A stretch of 64,000 nt of DNA from AC-32 sp963746155 (lineage in GTDB: Bacteria; Actinomycetota; Thermoleophilia; Gaiellales; Gaiellaceae). Both the position numbers and the translations under genes were made by a program. This document shows positions 25,658 through 35,076 of the stretch, in pieces. The stretch covers positions 372,001 through 436,000 of the forward strand of contig CAVVAB010000001.1 of assembly GCA_963746155.1 (NCBI GenBank). The letters are read 5' to 3'. How positions within the stretch are numbered: the first letter of the stretch is position 1; each line of letters begins with the position of its first letter. The notes below the pieces were generated by a model. It saw only the letters and a program-made list of their open reading frames with translations, was not told the DNA's origin and did not search any database.

Positions 25658-27374
25658 ATGAGGCTCGCGCTCGCGCAGATCAACACGACCGTCGGCGATC
25701 TCGAGGGGAACCGCGAGCGGATCCTGCAGGGGCTCGCCGGGGCGAGAGAGGCCGGCGCCGACCTCGCCCTCTTCCCCGAGCTCGCGGTCACCGGCTACCC
25801 GCCCGAGGACCTGCTGCTTCGCCCCGGCTTCGTCCGGGCGGCCGAGGAGTCGCTGCGCTCGATCGCCGAGGAGACGCACGGCATCGCCGCGCTCGTCGGC
25901 TTCCCACACTTCGACCGCGACCTCTACAACGCGTGCGCCGTCTGCGTGGACGGCGAGGTGAGGGCCATCTATCGCAAGCGCTTCCTGCCCAACTACGGCG
26001 TCTTCGACGAAGACCGCTACTTCGCGCCCGGCCGCGACCTGTTCCTGCTCCAGCACGGGGAGACGCTGGTCGGCCCGACCATCTGCGAGGACCTCTGGCA
26101 GCCGGGACCGCCCGCGACCGACCTCGCGCTGGCCGGCGCACAGCTGCTCGCGAACATCTCCGCGTCGCCGTTCCACCTCGGGCGAGACCAGGAGCGAGAA
26201 GAGATGTTCGCGACTCGCGCGCGCGACAACTCGTGCCTGATCGCGTTCTGCAACGCAGTGGGCGGGCAGGACGAGCTGATCTTCGACGGCCACTCGTTCG
26301 TGCTCGACGAGGAGGGCCAGATCCTCGCCAGGGCGCCCGGCTTCGAGGAGGCGCTCCTCGTCGTCGACGTCGAGCCGGTAGAGGCGGTGGGCCGGCGCCT
26401 GCGGGACGTGCGCCGCCGCGCCCTTGCGCGCGAGCGTGGCTCCGTTCCGGAGCCGACGGTCGTCCCGATCGGCTCCCCGCGGCCAAAGACGGGGGAGACC
26501 GAGGCGCTCGTCGCGCCCAGGATCGAGGAGCTCGACCAGATGCGCCTGGCCCTCGAGCTCGGCCTGCGCGACTACGTGGACAAGAACGGCTTCGCCGAGG
26601 TGACGATCGGCGTCTCGGGCGGAATCGACTCCGCCGTGACCGCGGTGCTCGCGGTCGAGGCGCTCGGGTCGAAGCGCGTCCATCTCGTCTCGATGCCTTC
26701 ACAGTTCTCGTCCTGCGAGACGCAGCGGGACGCGCGCAGGCTCGCCGAGAGCCTCGGCGCCGACTTCCGCGAGCTCCCGATCGACGAGGTCGTGACCGCG
26801 GCCGAGAACGCGCTGGCAGAGAGCTTCGACGGCCGGGAGCGCGACCTCACCGAGGAGAACCTCCAGGCGCGGGTGCGCGGGCTGCTCCTGATGGCGCTCT
26901 CGAACAAGTTCGGCTGGCTCGTGGTCACGACGGGGAACAAGTCGGAGCTCTCGGTCGGCTACGCGACGCTCTACGGTGACATGGCCGGCGGCTTCGCCCT
27001 CCTCAAGGATGTGTTCAAGACCGACGTCTTCCGCCTCGCGGACCACCTGAATGCGCGCGCCGGCCGAGACGTCATTCCCGGCGTCGATCATCGAGCGCCC
27101 GCCGACGGCCGAGCTGCGCGAGAACCAGCTCGACGAGGACTCGCTCCCGCCCTACTCCGAGCTCGACCGCGTGCTCGAGGAGTACGTCGAGCACGACCGC
27201 ACGGCGGAGGAGCTCTCATCCGACGGCTTCGACGGCGAGGTCGTCGAGCGCGCCGTCGGCCTGATCGACCGCGCCGAGTACAAGCGTCGCCAGGCCCCTC
27301 CGGGCGTTCGCCTCACGCCGAAAGCGTTCGGTCGCGACCGGCGCACGCCGATCACGAACCGCTGGCGCGGTTAG
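25658..27374 (+). CDS. nadE: Glutamine-dependent NAD synthetase (frameshifted)
   Basis: About 571 residues. The N-terminal nitrilase-fold glutaminase has Glu in LFPELAVTGYPPEDLL, Lys in YRKRFLPNYGVFDE and Cys in GPTICEDLW; it feeds ammonia to the C-terminal synthetase, which has the ATP P-loop GVSGGIDSAV and TTGNKSELSVGYAT with GDMAGGFA. The enzyme amidates deamido-NAD. The last ~105 residues (ASIIERPPTAELREN onward) are in the next frame; the +1 shift is near 27065. The stop TAG shares bases with the convergent gene's TAA (TTAG). Confidence 0.92.
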
Positions 27375-28375
27375 ATGCCCGCGTCGAACGGCTTGCTCGG
27401 TGGGCCGTTCTCCTGAATCTCGCGTAGGAGCTCCGGGAGCCGCCTCGGCGCGAGCTCCTCGGAGGTCGCCTCGAGCTCGTCGAGCGTCCACCAGCGGATC
27501 TCCGCGACGTGCTCCTCGCTCAGGTCCATGCTCGGCCTCGGCTCGTGCTCCGACGACGCGGACGAGCCAGACGCGCTCGCGCTGGCGGATGATGCGGCCC
27601 GCCCAGGCGAACGTGTGCTCGCGCCTCCAGACCTCCGGGCCGAGCTCGAACTCGGTGAGCCCGATCTCCTCCGCAAGCTCGCGCCGCAGGGCCGCCTCGA
27701 CGTCCTCGCCCTCCTCGATCCCGCCTCCGGGGTTCGCCCACCACGTCTGGCCGGTCACATCGCGGAACTGGACGAGCACGGCCCGGCCCTCGCTGTCGAC
27801 CACGAGCGCCCGCACCGCGGGGCGATCGACGGGCTCGAGCCACTCGTTGAGCGCGCTGAACCACTTCAGGCGCTCCGCGTAGGGAACAGCGGCGTTCGCC
27901 GGCGAGGTCGACGGCAGCACGTAGGCGCCGACGTCGTCGAGCGTCTCCTCCTGCGGGCCGTGCTCGGCTCGCCTGCCGAATGCGCCCCGGAACGCCTCTT
28001 TGCCCACAAACGCGATCGCCCGCGGGTGGAACTCGAGCGCGAGCTCCAGCAGCCGTTCGTGCGAGCCGGCGAAGTCGCCGCGGCGCAGGTCGCTCGAGCC
28101 GCGCGTCGTCCTGGTGGCCGCGTTCGTCAGCCCGATCCCGAGCTCGAGCACCGAGAACTGCTCCTCGGGAGCGTAGAGCCTGGGCGTGAAGCCGGCATCG
28201 TGCAGCAGCCGCCAGAAGTCGTTGCGCGGATTGGCGAAGTGCGCGCCGGCCTCGGCCGAGACGAACCCGGGGTTGATCCCGCAGAAGACGACCCGAGGCC
28301 CGGCCCGAATACATCTGGAACGGCGCTAGCGGCAACGCGGGCGGCGCGTGGCGGTCGGCGCGCAGCGCCGCTCAC
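27371..28375 (-). CDS. Mug-type mismatch uracil-DNA glycosylase fused to a NUDIX hydrolase (two frameshifts)
   Basis: About 334 residues. The N-terminal ~185 residues match G/U(T) mismatch glycosylases of the Mug/TDG family: RVVFCGINPGF active-site motif, HFANPRNDFWRLLHDAGFTP, GIGLTNAATRTTRGSSDL, IAFVGKEAFRGAF and LPSTSPANA. The C-terminal ~150 residues are a NUDIX domain with the full box GGIEEGEDVEAALRRELAEE then IGL. Both parts read on without a stop between, so they are a fusion. Apparent shifts lie near 28305 (-1) and 27560 (+1). The GTG at 28375 is the likeliest start. The combination suggests base-damage repair joined to nucleotide-pool cleaning. Confidence 0.8.
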
Positions 28376-28453
28376 TGCCGAGCGGCTTCGGGCGCCGGCG
28401 GCCCACCCACGCGCGCCACGACCCCCGGGACCGTCCCCAGCGGGCGCAGGTCC

Positions 28454-28684
28454 TCACGCGGCCAGCTCGGCCTCGCGCGAGTCGAGCCGGAGCTCGAACA
28501 GCTGGCGCAGCTCCTCACCGCTGATCCTGGCCAGCTGCCTCTGGCGCTTGCGCTCCACCCGCACGACCCGCACCATCTCGTCGCGCGAGCCGTAGCAGCG
28601 GAGGTAGCACTCCTGCTCGGTCAACGGGCGCAGTCGTCGCACGACCGCAGCGTATGCGCGGTCCCGGACGGACCCGGAGCCCAC
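28454..28684 (-). CDS. Small basic protein, function unknown
   Basis: 76 residues; LTEQECYLRCYGSRDE in the middle, then an arginine-rich helix (VVRVERKRQRQLARISGEEL). Two cysteines, no signal peptide, possibly a small nucleic-acid- or ribosome-associated protein. GTG at 28684 lies 3 nt after the ABC permease stop, so it is probably in that operon. Coding-like composition; family not recognised. Confidence 0.6.
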   Translation of the reverse strand: MGSGSVRDRAYAAVVRRLRPLTEQECYLRCYGSRDEMVRVVRVERKRQRQLARISGEELRQLFELRLDSREAELAA

Positions 28685-28687
28685 AGA

Positions 28688-31240
28688 TCACTCGTACTGG
28701 AGCGCCTCGAGAATGTTCAGCCGCGCCGCCCTTCGTGCCGGGAAGGCAGCGGCGACCAGGCCGACCACGAGAGCCAGCACGACGAAGATGCCGAGCGACA
28801 TGACGGGCCAGGCCATGTTGATCTCCTTCACCCGCGCGATCAGGAGCACGGCGAGGACGATTCCGAGCGCGATCCCGATGAGAGCGCCGATCAGAGCCGT
28901 GATCATGCTCTCGTAGCGGATCATCCATCGAACCTGGGTTCGAGTCATGCCGACAGCTCGTAGCATGCCGAGCTCGCGGGTCCGCTCGAAGACGGTCAGC
29001 ACGAGCGTATTGACGATGCCGAAGAGGCTCACAATCACCGACAGGGCCAGGAGGACGTAGAGGACGTTCAGGGTCGAGTTGATGCCCGCCGCCCGGCTCG
29101 TCTTGAACGCGTTCCTGTCCGAGACCTTGGCGTTCGGAAAGGCCGCGAGTGCCCGCTCGAGGCGCTGGGTATTGGCCTGTGTCACGCCGCCCACTGCATT
29201 CACGAACACGTACAGATTCTGAGGCTGGGCGTAGAGCCGGTCGAAGGCAGCGCTGCCGATCGTCACAGGCCCGAAAGGCGAGCCGCCGGCAGGCGGATCG
29301 AAGATCCCGGCGACCCGAAACGACGCCCGCACGCCGCTCGGAACTCGCAGCCTGATCATCGAGCCGACCTTCAGATGGTGTTTGTCCGCGAAGCCTTTGT
29401 CGACGAAGGCACCCGAAGTTCCGAGCGTTTCCATTACCGACTGCGAGCCCTGCGTCCAGTCCAGAGTGAACACACGAGAGCCTCCTGGATCGAGAGCAGT
29501 CAACTGGCGGTTTGCTCCCAGGATGCGCGCCTCGCCATCCCGGACTCCGACCACGGCGGTCAAGCCCGGGACGCGGTGGAGCGGTGCTGAGACGCTGGCG
29601 GGTATCGGGGAGAAGTCGTTCTGTGCAGTGACGGCGTAGTCCGTCTGCCAGAGCTTGTCCACCGCGTCGAAGAACGTGCTCCGGAGGCCCTGGGCCAGGA
29701 TCGCCACCAGCGTGACGAGCGCGAGCCCGATCATCAGTGCCGCAGCAGTCGAACCTGTCCGCTGGGGGTTCCGCTGCGTGTTCTCGCGCGCGAGCTCGCC
29801 CGGCGCGCCGCCGAACCGTGCAGCCGGCGCCCCGAGCACGTGCGCCATCGGCACGACGAGGTGGGACGAGAAGAGGGCGACGCCGAAGAAGATCAGCAGG
29901 GTCCCGAGGCCCATGAGGATGAGGACAGCCTTGGTGGAGAGAGCGCCGGAGAAGAGCGCGAAGGCGAGCGCCGCGAAGCCGAGCACGGCGAGCGTGGCCG
30001 AGCCAACCCCGCGGTAGCGGGCAAAGCGCCCGGGCGGCAATACGACGCCTTCGCGCACGGCCGCGATTGGCGGCACGCGCGTCGCCCGGAAGGCGGGGCG
30101 CAGGCTGGCCAGGATCGTGACCCCGACTCCCACGGCGAGCGCGACGATCACGGTCCGCGGCTTGAGCAGAAGACCACTGTTCGGGAGCGTGAACCCGAGC
30201 GAGTCGAAGAGCCAGAAGAGCCCCTTTGCGAGGCCGAGTCCCAGGATGACCCCGACGACTGACGCCAGGATGCCGGTGATCGTCGCCTCGACGAGGACGC
30301 TAACCCGCACCTGGCGGCGCGAGGCCCCAATCGTTCGGAGGGTTGCGAACTCGCGGGTCCGCTGGGCGACCGTGATCGAGATCGAGTTTGCGATCACGAA
30401 CGCGCCCACGAAGAGCGCGATCCCGCCGAAGGCGAGCAGGAAGGTCTGTAGGAAGCTGAGGAACGACTTCGTGTCGCTTGCGTCCGAGGCCGCCTGGGCC
30501 TCACCCGTACGCACCTGCGTCTGTGGGGGAAGGATCTTGCGGATCTGGCTCACGAGCTCCTGCTCGGAGACTCCCGGCTTGGACGAGACGCGGATCTGGT
30601 CGAGCTTGCCCGCCTTCTTGAACAGGCGTTGCGCCGTCGGAAGGTCGAAGCCCGCGAGCGTCGCGCCGCCGATCGACGAGGCCGCGCCGAAGTTCACCAG
30701 GCCGGAGACGCGGAACAGCAGCGCCCGCCCTTGAGCCTCGACGCGAAGCATGGAGCCCACCTTGATGTCCTTCTTGCCGGCGGTTGACCGGTCGACCACG
30801 ACCTCGCTGGATCCCGGCCAGTCGCCGTCGACGAGCGTGAGCGAGTTGAACTGGGGCTGCGAGGGGTCGACCGAGAAGCCGAGGTTCGGTGCGCCGCCGA
30901 AGGCGATGACCTTGCCGTTCCGGCCGATCAGCTGCGCCTCGCCGCCGACGCCGCCGACCGCAGCGGCCACGTCCGGCACCTGTCGGACCTTCTCCAGGAG
31001 CGATTCGTCGAACGCTGGAAGCTCGGTGTTCGAGGTCGACGACGTGATCGCGGAACGGCCCGTGATCGCAGCGTCGGTTCCGCGGTAGATCCCCGTGAAG
31101 ATCGAGTCGAACGCGTTCGAGATCGAGTCCGTGAGGATGTACGTGCCCGTGACGGTGGCGACGCCGAGGACGATCGCGAACGCCGTCAGCGTCGCCCGCA
31201 GCTTGCGGCCCCAGAGTCCGCGCAGGGCGACCGCGATCAC
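28688..31240 (-). CDS. ABC transporter permease, FtsX/MacB type
   Basis: 850 residues with two FtsX-like halves. The first transmembrane helix near residue 15 (ATLTAFAIVLGVATVTGTYI) is followed by a large extracellular domain (about 45-270), three more helices, a second cluster with an extracellular MacB-core-like domain (about 520-690), and three final helices ending in RRAARLNILEALQYE. Such permeases act in mechanotransmission or export of lipids, peptides or drugs. GTG at 31240 overlaps the stop of its ATPase (GTGA). Substrate unknown. Confidence 0.9.
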   Translation of the reverse strand: MIAVALRGLWGRKLRATLTAFAIVLGVATVTGTYILTDSISNAFDSIFTGIYRGTDAAITGRSAITSSTSNTELPAFDESLLEKVRQVPDVAAAVGGVGGEAQLIGRNGKVIAFGGAPNLGFSVDPSQPQFNSLTLVDGDWPGSSEVVVDRSTAGKKDIKVGSMLRVEAQGRALLFRVSGLVNFGAASSIGGATLAGFDLPTAQRLFKKAGKLDQIRVSSKPGVSEQELVSQIRKILPPQTQVRTGEAQAASDASDTKSFLSFLQTFLLAFGGIALFVGAFVIANSISITVAQRTREFATLRTIGASRRQVRVSVLVEATITGILASVVGVILGLGLAKGLFWLFDSLGFTLPNSGLLLKPRTVIVALAVGVGVTILASLRPAFRATRVPPIAAVREGVVLPPGRFARYRGVGSATLAVLGFAALAFALFSGALSTKAVLILMGLGTLLIFFGVALFSSHLVVPMAHVLGAPAARFGGAPGELARENTQRNPQRTGSTAAALMIGLALVTLVAILAQGLRSTFFDAVDKLWQTDYAVTAQNDFSPIPASVSAPLHRVPGLTAVVGVRDGEARILGANRQLTALDPGGSRVFTLDWTQGSQSVMETLGTSGAFVDKGFADKHHLKVGSMIRLRVPSGVRASFRVAGIFDPPAGGSPFGPVTIGSAAFDRLYAQPQNLYVFVNAVGGVTQANTQRLERALAAFPNAKVSDRNAFKTSRAAGINSTLNVLYVLLALSVIVSLFGIVNTLVLTVFERTRELGMLRAVGMTRTQVRWMIRYESMITALIGALIGIALGIVLAVLLIARVKEINMAWPVMSLGIFVVLALVVGLVAAAFPARRAARLNILEALQYE

Positions 31241-32016
31241 TGGTGGTCGAGCTCCTCCATCGCAGCGGTCACCTCACGCGGCGTCGCCTTGCCGAGGTCC
31301 TTGACGATCCGGCCGTCGGCGAGGAAGAGGATCCGGTCGGCAATCGCAGCAGCACGTGCGTCGTGCGTGACCATCATCGTCGTCTGTCCGTAGGAGTCGA
31401 CGGAGTCGCGCATCAGCTCCAGGATCTCGCCGCCGGTCTTCGAGTCCAGGTTGCCGGTCGGCTCGTCGGCGAAGACGACGGTCGGACGCGAGACGAGCGC
31501 CCTCGCGATCGCGACCCGCTGCTGCTGGCCGCCTGAAAGCTCTGCGGGCCGGTGCGTGAGCCGATCGGCAAGCCCGACCTTCTTGACGAGGTCGTCGTAC
31601 CACGCCGGATCGGGCTTCTCGCCGGCGATCGAGAGCGGCAGTCGGATGTTCTCGTCCGCAGTGAGCATGGGGAGCAGGTTGAAGAACTGGAAGACGAAGC
31701 CGATGTGCCTGCGCCGGAGCTTCGTCATCTCGGTGTCGCCGAGCTCGCCGAGCTTTGTCCCCGCCAGGACCACGTAGCCGGAGGTCGGCCGGTCGAGCGC
31801 GGCGAGCAGGTGCATCAGCGTCGACTTGCCCGAGCCGGACGGGCCCATGACAGCCGTCAGCTTCCCGCTCGACACCTTCAGGTCGACCCCGACCAGAGCG
31901 TCGACGGCCGTCTCGCCGTCGCCGTAGCGGCGGGTCAGCTCGTGGGCCTCGACGACGTAGCTCTGCTCGGCTCCGTCCTGCTGTGCGGCAGACTGATCTG
32001 CGGTCTCGGTCTCCAT
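31237..32016 (-). CDS. ABC transporter ATP-binding protein, MacB/LolD type
   Basis: 259 residues. Walker A MGPSGSGKSTL, Q-loop FVFQFFNLLPMLT, signature LSGGQQQRVAIARAL, Walker B VVFADEPTGNLD and H-loop MVTHD are all intact. ATG at 32016 has a GGGAGAG ribosome site and gives a ~20-residue N-terminal extension; a longer reading upstream lacks support. It powers the FtsX-type permease encoded immediately downstream. Confidence 0.93.
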   Translation of the reverse strand: METETADQSAAQQDGAEQSYVVEAHELTRRYGDGETAVDALVGVDLKVSSGKLTAVMGPSGSGKSTLMHLLAALDRPTSGYVVLAGTKLGELGDTEMTKLRRRHIGFVFQFFNLLPMLTADENIRLPLSIAGEKPDPAWYDDLVKKVGLADRLTHRPAELSGGQQQRVAIARALVSRPTVVFADEPTGNLDSKTGGEILELMRDSVDSYGQTTMMVTHDARAAAIADRILFLADGRIVKDLGKATPREVTAAMEELDHQ

Positions 32017-32088
32017 GGCTCTCCCTTGGTCTCCGGACGAAGCGGACCAGTTTGCCAGTTGCCGCCCGAACAGCATGGAGACATCAGC

Positions 32089-32094
32089 TAGCGT
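32089..32094 (+). promoter_or_regulatory. Probable -10 box of the PLP-enzyme gene
   Basis: TAGCGT 7 nt before the GTG at 32102. It supports GTG 32102 over the ATG at 32075 as the start. Confidence 0.5.
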
Positions 32095-32101
32095 CCCGTT
32101 C

Positions 32102-33262
32102 GTGAGCACCGTCGCGTTCGATGTCGCCGCCGTTCGCCGCCGTTTCTCGGCGCTCGACCGGTCGCTCGTCTTCTTCGACGGGCCGGGCGGCTCGCAGGTG
32201 CCGGACGAGGTGATCGACGCGATCGCGCGGTACATGCGCGAGTCGAACGCCAACGTCAGCGGGCCTTACGAGACGAGCCGGATGACCGAGGAGCTCGTCG
32301 ACGAGGCGCGCCGGACCGGCGCCGCGTTCCTGGGCTGCCGCCCGGAGGAGGTCGTCTTCGGCGCGAACATGACCTCGGTCAACTTCGCGCTCTCGCGGAC
32401 GGTCGGCCGGGAGCTCGAGGCCGGAGACGAGATCGTCGTGACGAGGCTCGACCACGACGGCAACGTCTCGCCCTGGCTCGAGCTCGCGCACGATCTCGGC
32501 CTCGAGGTCCGGTTCGCCGAGATCAGGGACGACACCACCGTCGACCTCGACCACCTGGCCTCGCTCCTCTCGGAGCGCACACGCGTGGTCGCCTGCCCGT
32601 GGGCCTCGAACGCGGTCGGGACGCTGGTCGACGTGGCGCGCGTCGCGGAGCTGGCGCACGAGGTCGGCGCGCTGGCCTGGATCGACGCCGTCCACTACGC
32701 GCCGCACGGGCCGATCGACGTCGTCGCCGCGGGCATCGACGTCCTGATCTGCTCGCCGTACAAGTACTTCGGGCCGCACTTGGGCCTCGGGTTCGCACGC
32801 GCGGAGCTGCTGGAGCGCTGGCGCCCGTACAAGGTCCGCCCGGCCGCGAACGAGCCGCTCGGCCACCGCTTCGAGACCGGGACCCTCCCGCACGAGCTGC
32901 TAGCGGGCTTCGTCGCGGCCGTCGAGTACGTCCACTCGATCGGCTGGGACGCGATCCTCCCGTACGAGCGGGAGCTCGGCGAGCGCTTCCTAGCGGGCCT
33001 GCCGGACTCGTGCAGCCTCCTCGGCCTGACCAGCATGGACGGGCGCGTCTCGACGTTCGCCTTCAACGTCGAGGGCCGAACTCCACAGGCGGTCGCGGAG
33101 CACCTGGGCGAGCGCGGCTTCGCGGTGTGGCACGGGAACTACTACGCCGTCGAAGTCATGGAGCGCTTCGGCCTCCCGGACGGCGCCGTCCGCGTGGGGC
33201 TACTCCACTACAACACCGCGGACGAGGTCGATCGGCTGCTCACGGAGCTCGCGGCGCTGTAG
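32102..33262 (+). CDS. Class V aminotransferase / cysteine desulfurase-like PLP enzyme
   Basis: 386 residues of fold-type I. Landmarks: FFDGPGGSQVPDEVIDA near the N-terminus (Csd-like substrate site), VVTRLDHDGNVSPWLELA, the PLP-contacting Asp in WIDAVHYAPHGPIDV, and the Schiff-base Lys in CSPYKYFGPHLG. It resembles SufS/CsdA-like proteins and 'cysteine desulfurase-like' actinobacterial enzymes; no Suf genes are adjacent, so the substrate is open. A weak hairpin (GGGCG-GCAA-CGCCC) follows the stop. Confidence 0.85.
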   Translation: MSTVAFDVAAVRRRFSALDRSLVFFDGPGGSQVPDEVIDAIARYMRESNANVSGPYETSRMTEELVDEARRTGAAFLGCRPEEVVFGANMTSVNFALSRTVGRELEAGDEIVVTRLDHDGNVSPWLELAHDLGLEVRFAEIRDDTTVDLDHLASLLSERTRVVACPWASNAVGTLVDVARVAELAHEVGALAWIDAVHYAPHGPIDVVAAGIDVLICSPYKYFGPHLGLGFARAELLERWRPYKVRPAANEPLGHRFETGTLPHELLAGFVAAVEYVHSIGWDAILPYERELGERFLAGLPDSCSLLGLTSMDGRVSTFAFNVEGRTPQAVAEHLGERGFAVWHGNYYAVEVMERFGLPDGAVRVGLLHYNTADEVDRLLTELAAL

Positions 33263-33295
33263 GGCGGCAACGCCCGCTGAGCCGAGGAGGCGGGT

Positions 33296-33658
33296 CTACT
33301 TCCAGGGCTGCTCGTCGACCCAGTCGCTGACGGTATGCCAGTTATGGGCCCAGTAGCGGTCCTCCAGCCTGTTTATCGCCCAGAAGGCAACGCTGAACGC
33401 AACGACCCCTCCGGCGAGAATCGACCAGAAGACCACGCTCGGGAAGCCGCCCGACAGGATGTACGTCGCCATCAAGGCCGGCCAGATGTAGAGGAGCGCT
33501 GCCATCACGCCGGCGAGGAGGCATTTGCCCACGAGCCCGAGCTGGCCGAGCTGGAGCCGCCGCGAAGGCGGGGCGCCAATCAGCGTGGCCGGGAACACGG
33601 GGCGCTGGACACCGAAGCGCTCCCGATCCAGACCCTGCCGTGACCAGTCCCTGGCCAT
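33296..33658 (-). CDS. Small membrane protein with two transmembrane segments
   Basis: 120 residues. The N-terminal ~45 residues are polar, followed by two hydrophobic spans (about 46-70 LVGKCLLAGVMAALLYIWPA and 74-98 FPSVVFWSILAGGVVAFSVA) and a C-terminal aromatic-rich tail (RYWAHNWHTVSDWVDEQPWK). ATG 33658 is preceded by TACGAT at 6 nt. No family recognised. Confidence 0.6.
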   Translation of the reverse strand: MARDWSRQGLDRERFGVQRPVFPATLIGAPPSRRLQLGQLGLVGKCLLAGVMAALLYIWPALMATYILSGGFPSVVFWSILAGGVVAFSVAFWAINRLEDRYWAHNWHTVSDWVDEQPWK

Positions 33659-33664
33659 ATGAGC

Positions 33665-33670
33665 ATCGTA
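33665..33670 (-). promoter_or_regulatory. Probable -10 box of the small membrane protein gene
   Basis: TACGAT on the minus strand, 6 nt before the ATG at 33658. Leaderless pattern. Confidence 0.45.
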
Positions 33671-33726
33671 GTGGCAAGGCACCCCGATAACCGCAAACAC
33701 GAGGCCTCCAACTCGAGCAGGCGGTC

Positions 33727-33732
33727 TAGGAT
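33727..33732 (+). promoter_or_regulatory. Probable -10 box of the GGDEF-like gene
   Basis: TAGGAT 6 nt before the ATG at 33739. Leaderless pattern. Confidence 0.45.
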
Positions 33733-33738
33733 CTCCGA

Positions 33739-34194
33739 ATGGACCCGCTTACCGGGCTCGCGGACGTACGAGAGCTCTCCTCCTGGCTCGACGAGCACGC
33801 GCAGACGGAGAAGGTCGCCCTGGCCCTCTTCGATCTCGACGGCACGGCCGAGCTGAACGAGCGTCTCGGGCTCGAGGAGGTTGACGTGCTACTCGCCCGC
33901 CTCGGCTCGCTCATGAGCGGCCGGTGCGCGGCCAGCGAGGTCGCCGCCCGGATCGGCGGCGAGCTGTTTGCCCTCGGCCTCCTGGAGGACGAGCTCGAGG
34001 AGGTCATGATCGAGGTCGAGCGGATACGCCTCAGCTTTCGCGCCGCATCCGAAGGGGCGACGCTGACGGTCGGGATCTGCGACTCGGAGACGCTGCGACG
34101 CAGCGCGGAGGAGCTCACCCTCTTCCAGGCTGCCGAGGGCGCTCTCGACGAGGCGAAGCGACAGGGCCCCGAGGGGCTCGTCGTCTTCCACTAA
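33739..34194 (+). CDS. Stand-alone degenerate GGDEF-domain protein
   Basis: 151 residues covering one GGDEF domain and nothing else. The N-terminal DPLTGLADVRELSSWL and ALALFDLDGTAELNERLG are the conserved first part of diguanylate cyclases. The active-site loop reads RIGGELF instead of GGDEF/GGEEF: the fourth residue is Leu, so the catalytic acidic residue is lost. With no sensor domain and no inhibitory site visible, it is more likely a c-di-GMP/GTP-binding or structural protein than an active cyclase. Confidence 0.75.
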   Translation: MDPLTGLADVRELSSWLDEHAQTEKVALALFDLDGTAELNERLGLEEVDVLLARLGSLMSGRCAASEVAARIGGELFALGLLEDELEEVMIEVERIRLSFRAASEGATLTVGICDSETLRRSAEELTLFQAAEGALDEAKRQGPEGLVVFH

Positions 34195-34197
34195 CCG

Positions 34198-35055
34198 TTA
34201 TTCGTACGCGGCTCGGGCGCGCTTCCAGGGCTCTTCGTTCGTGCGGATCGGGTCGGGGTCGACGCCGCGCGCCTCGGCCAGATCGGCAGTCAGCTGCTGG
34301 AAGCGAACGATGTCGACGACCGGGTTCACGGTCGGGACGAGCGTCGTCTCGCAGCCGAGCTCGCGCAGCGCCGCAGCCGCGCCGGCCGCCCTCTCCGCCG
34401 CGCGGCCCTCGCCCTCGAGCACGAAGGCGCGCACGGACTCGTCGACCGCGGCGAGATGACCGTGGAGGAGCTGCTCGGTGTGATGCGCTTCGGCTGCGAC
34501 GTGCGAGCCCTCGCGCAGCTTGAGCACGGCCTCCTGCGCCGTCGGCCAGTCGCGGCCGGCCCCGGCCACCAGGAAGCGATCGTGCCCGCTCACCGGCTCG
34601 CGCTGCTGGAGCGCCACGTCGACCGCGTCCGCGAGGCCGCTCACGTCCTCGCCGTGCAGCGCGCCGAGCGCGGCCACCGCGCACGTGTAGCTGACCGTGT
34701 GGCACCAGCTGACCTCGACCTCGGGAGTGGCCACGACGACCTCGTCCGCCAGCTCGCCGAGCGGGCTGTCCGGCTTGCCCGTGATCAGCCACACGGGCCC
34801 GTCGAAGGCCCGGGCGGCCTCGAGCGTCAGCGGCGTCTCTCCCTCGTGGCTGATCGCGACGAGCACATCAGCCTCGCGCGGTCGTAGAACAAGCTCGAGC
34901 GCCTGCTCCGCCCAGCCGCCCGTCTGGGCCGCGTGGAACGAGGTTCCGCAGCCCGTGTGGAGCACGCGGCCCTCGGGCAGGCGCCGGTCGGTCGGCACCT
35001 TCCGGAGCCAGTCCGGCTGCGACGCGATCGCGCGGCGGGTCTTCTCACCTCCCAT
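34198..35055 (-). CDS. Tandem SIS-domain protein, sugar-phosphate isomerase-like
   Basis: 285 residues resembling the isomerase half of GlmS or an AgaS/FrlB-like deglycase. Two SIS domains: the first has VLHTGCGTSFHAAQTGGWA and AISHEGETPLTLEAARA; the second has FLVAGAGRDWPTAQEAVLKL, EAHHTEQLLHGHLAA and TLVPTVNP. There is no glutaminase part. ATG at 35055 is 21 nt from the divergent thioesterase start, so promoters overlap the genes. Substrate unknown. Confidence 0.82.
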   Translation of the reverse strand: MGGEKTRRAIASQPDWLRKVPTDRRLPEGRVLHTGCGTSFHAAQTGGWAEQALELVLRPREADVLVAISHEGETPLTLEAARAFDGPVWLITGKPDSPLGELADEVVVATPEVEVSWCHTVSYTCAVAALGALHGEDVSGLADAVDVALQQREPVSGHDRFLVAGAGRDWPTAQEAVLKLREGSHVAAEAHHTEQLLHGHLAAVDESVRAFVLEGEGRAAERAAGAAAALRELGCETTLVPTVNPVVDIVRFQQLTADLAEARGVDPDPIRTNEEPWKRARAAYE

Positions 35056-35063
35056 GGCGCCGT

Positions 35064-35069
35064 TAGCAT
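35064..35069 (+). promoter_or_regulatory. Probable -10 box of the thioesterase gene
   Basis: TAGCAT 7 nt before the GTG at 35077. Leaderless pattern, in a 21-bp divergent gap. Confidence 0.45.
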
Positions 35070-35076
35070 CTCGCAC

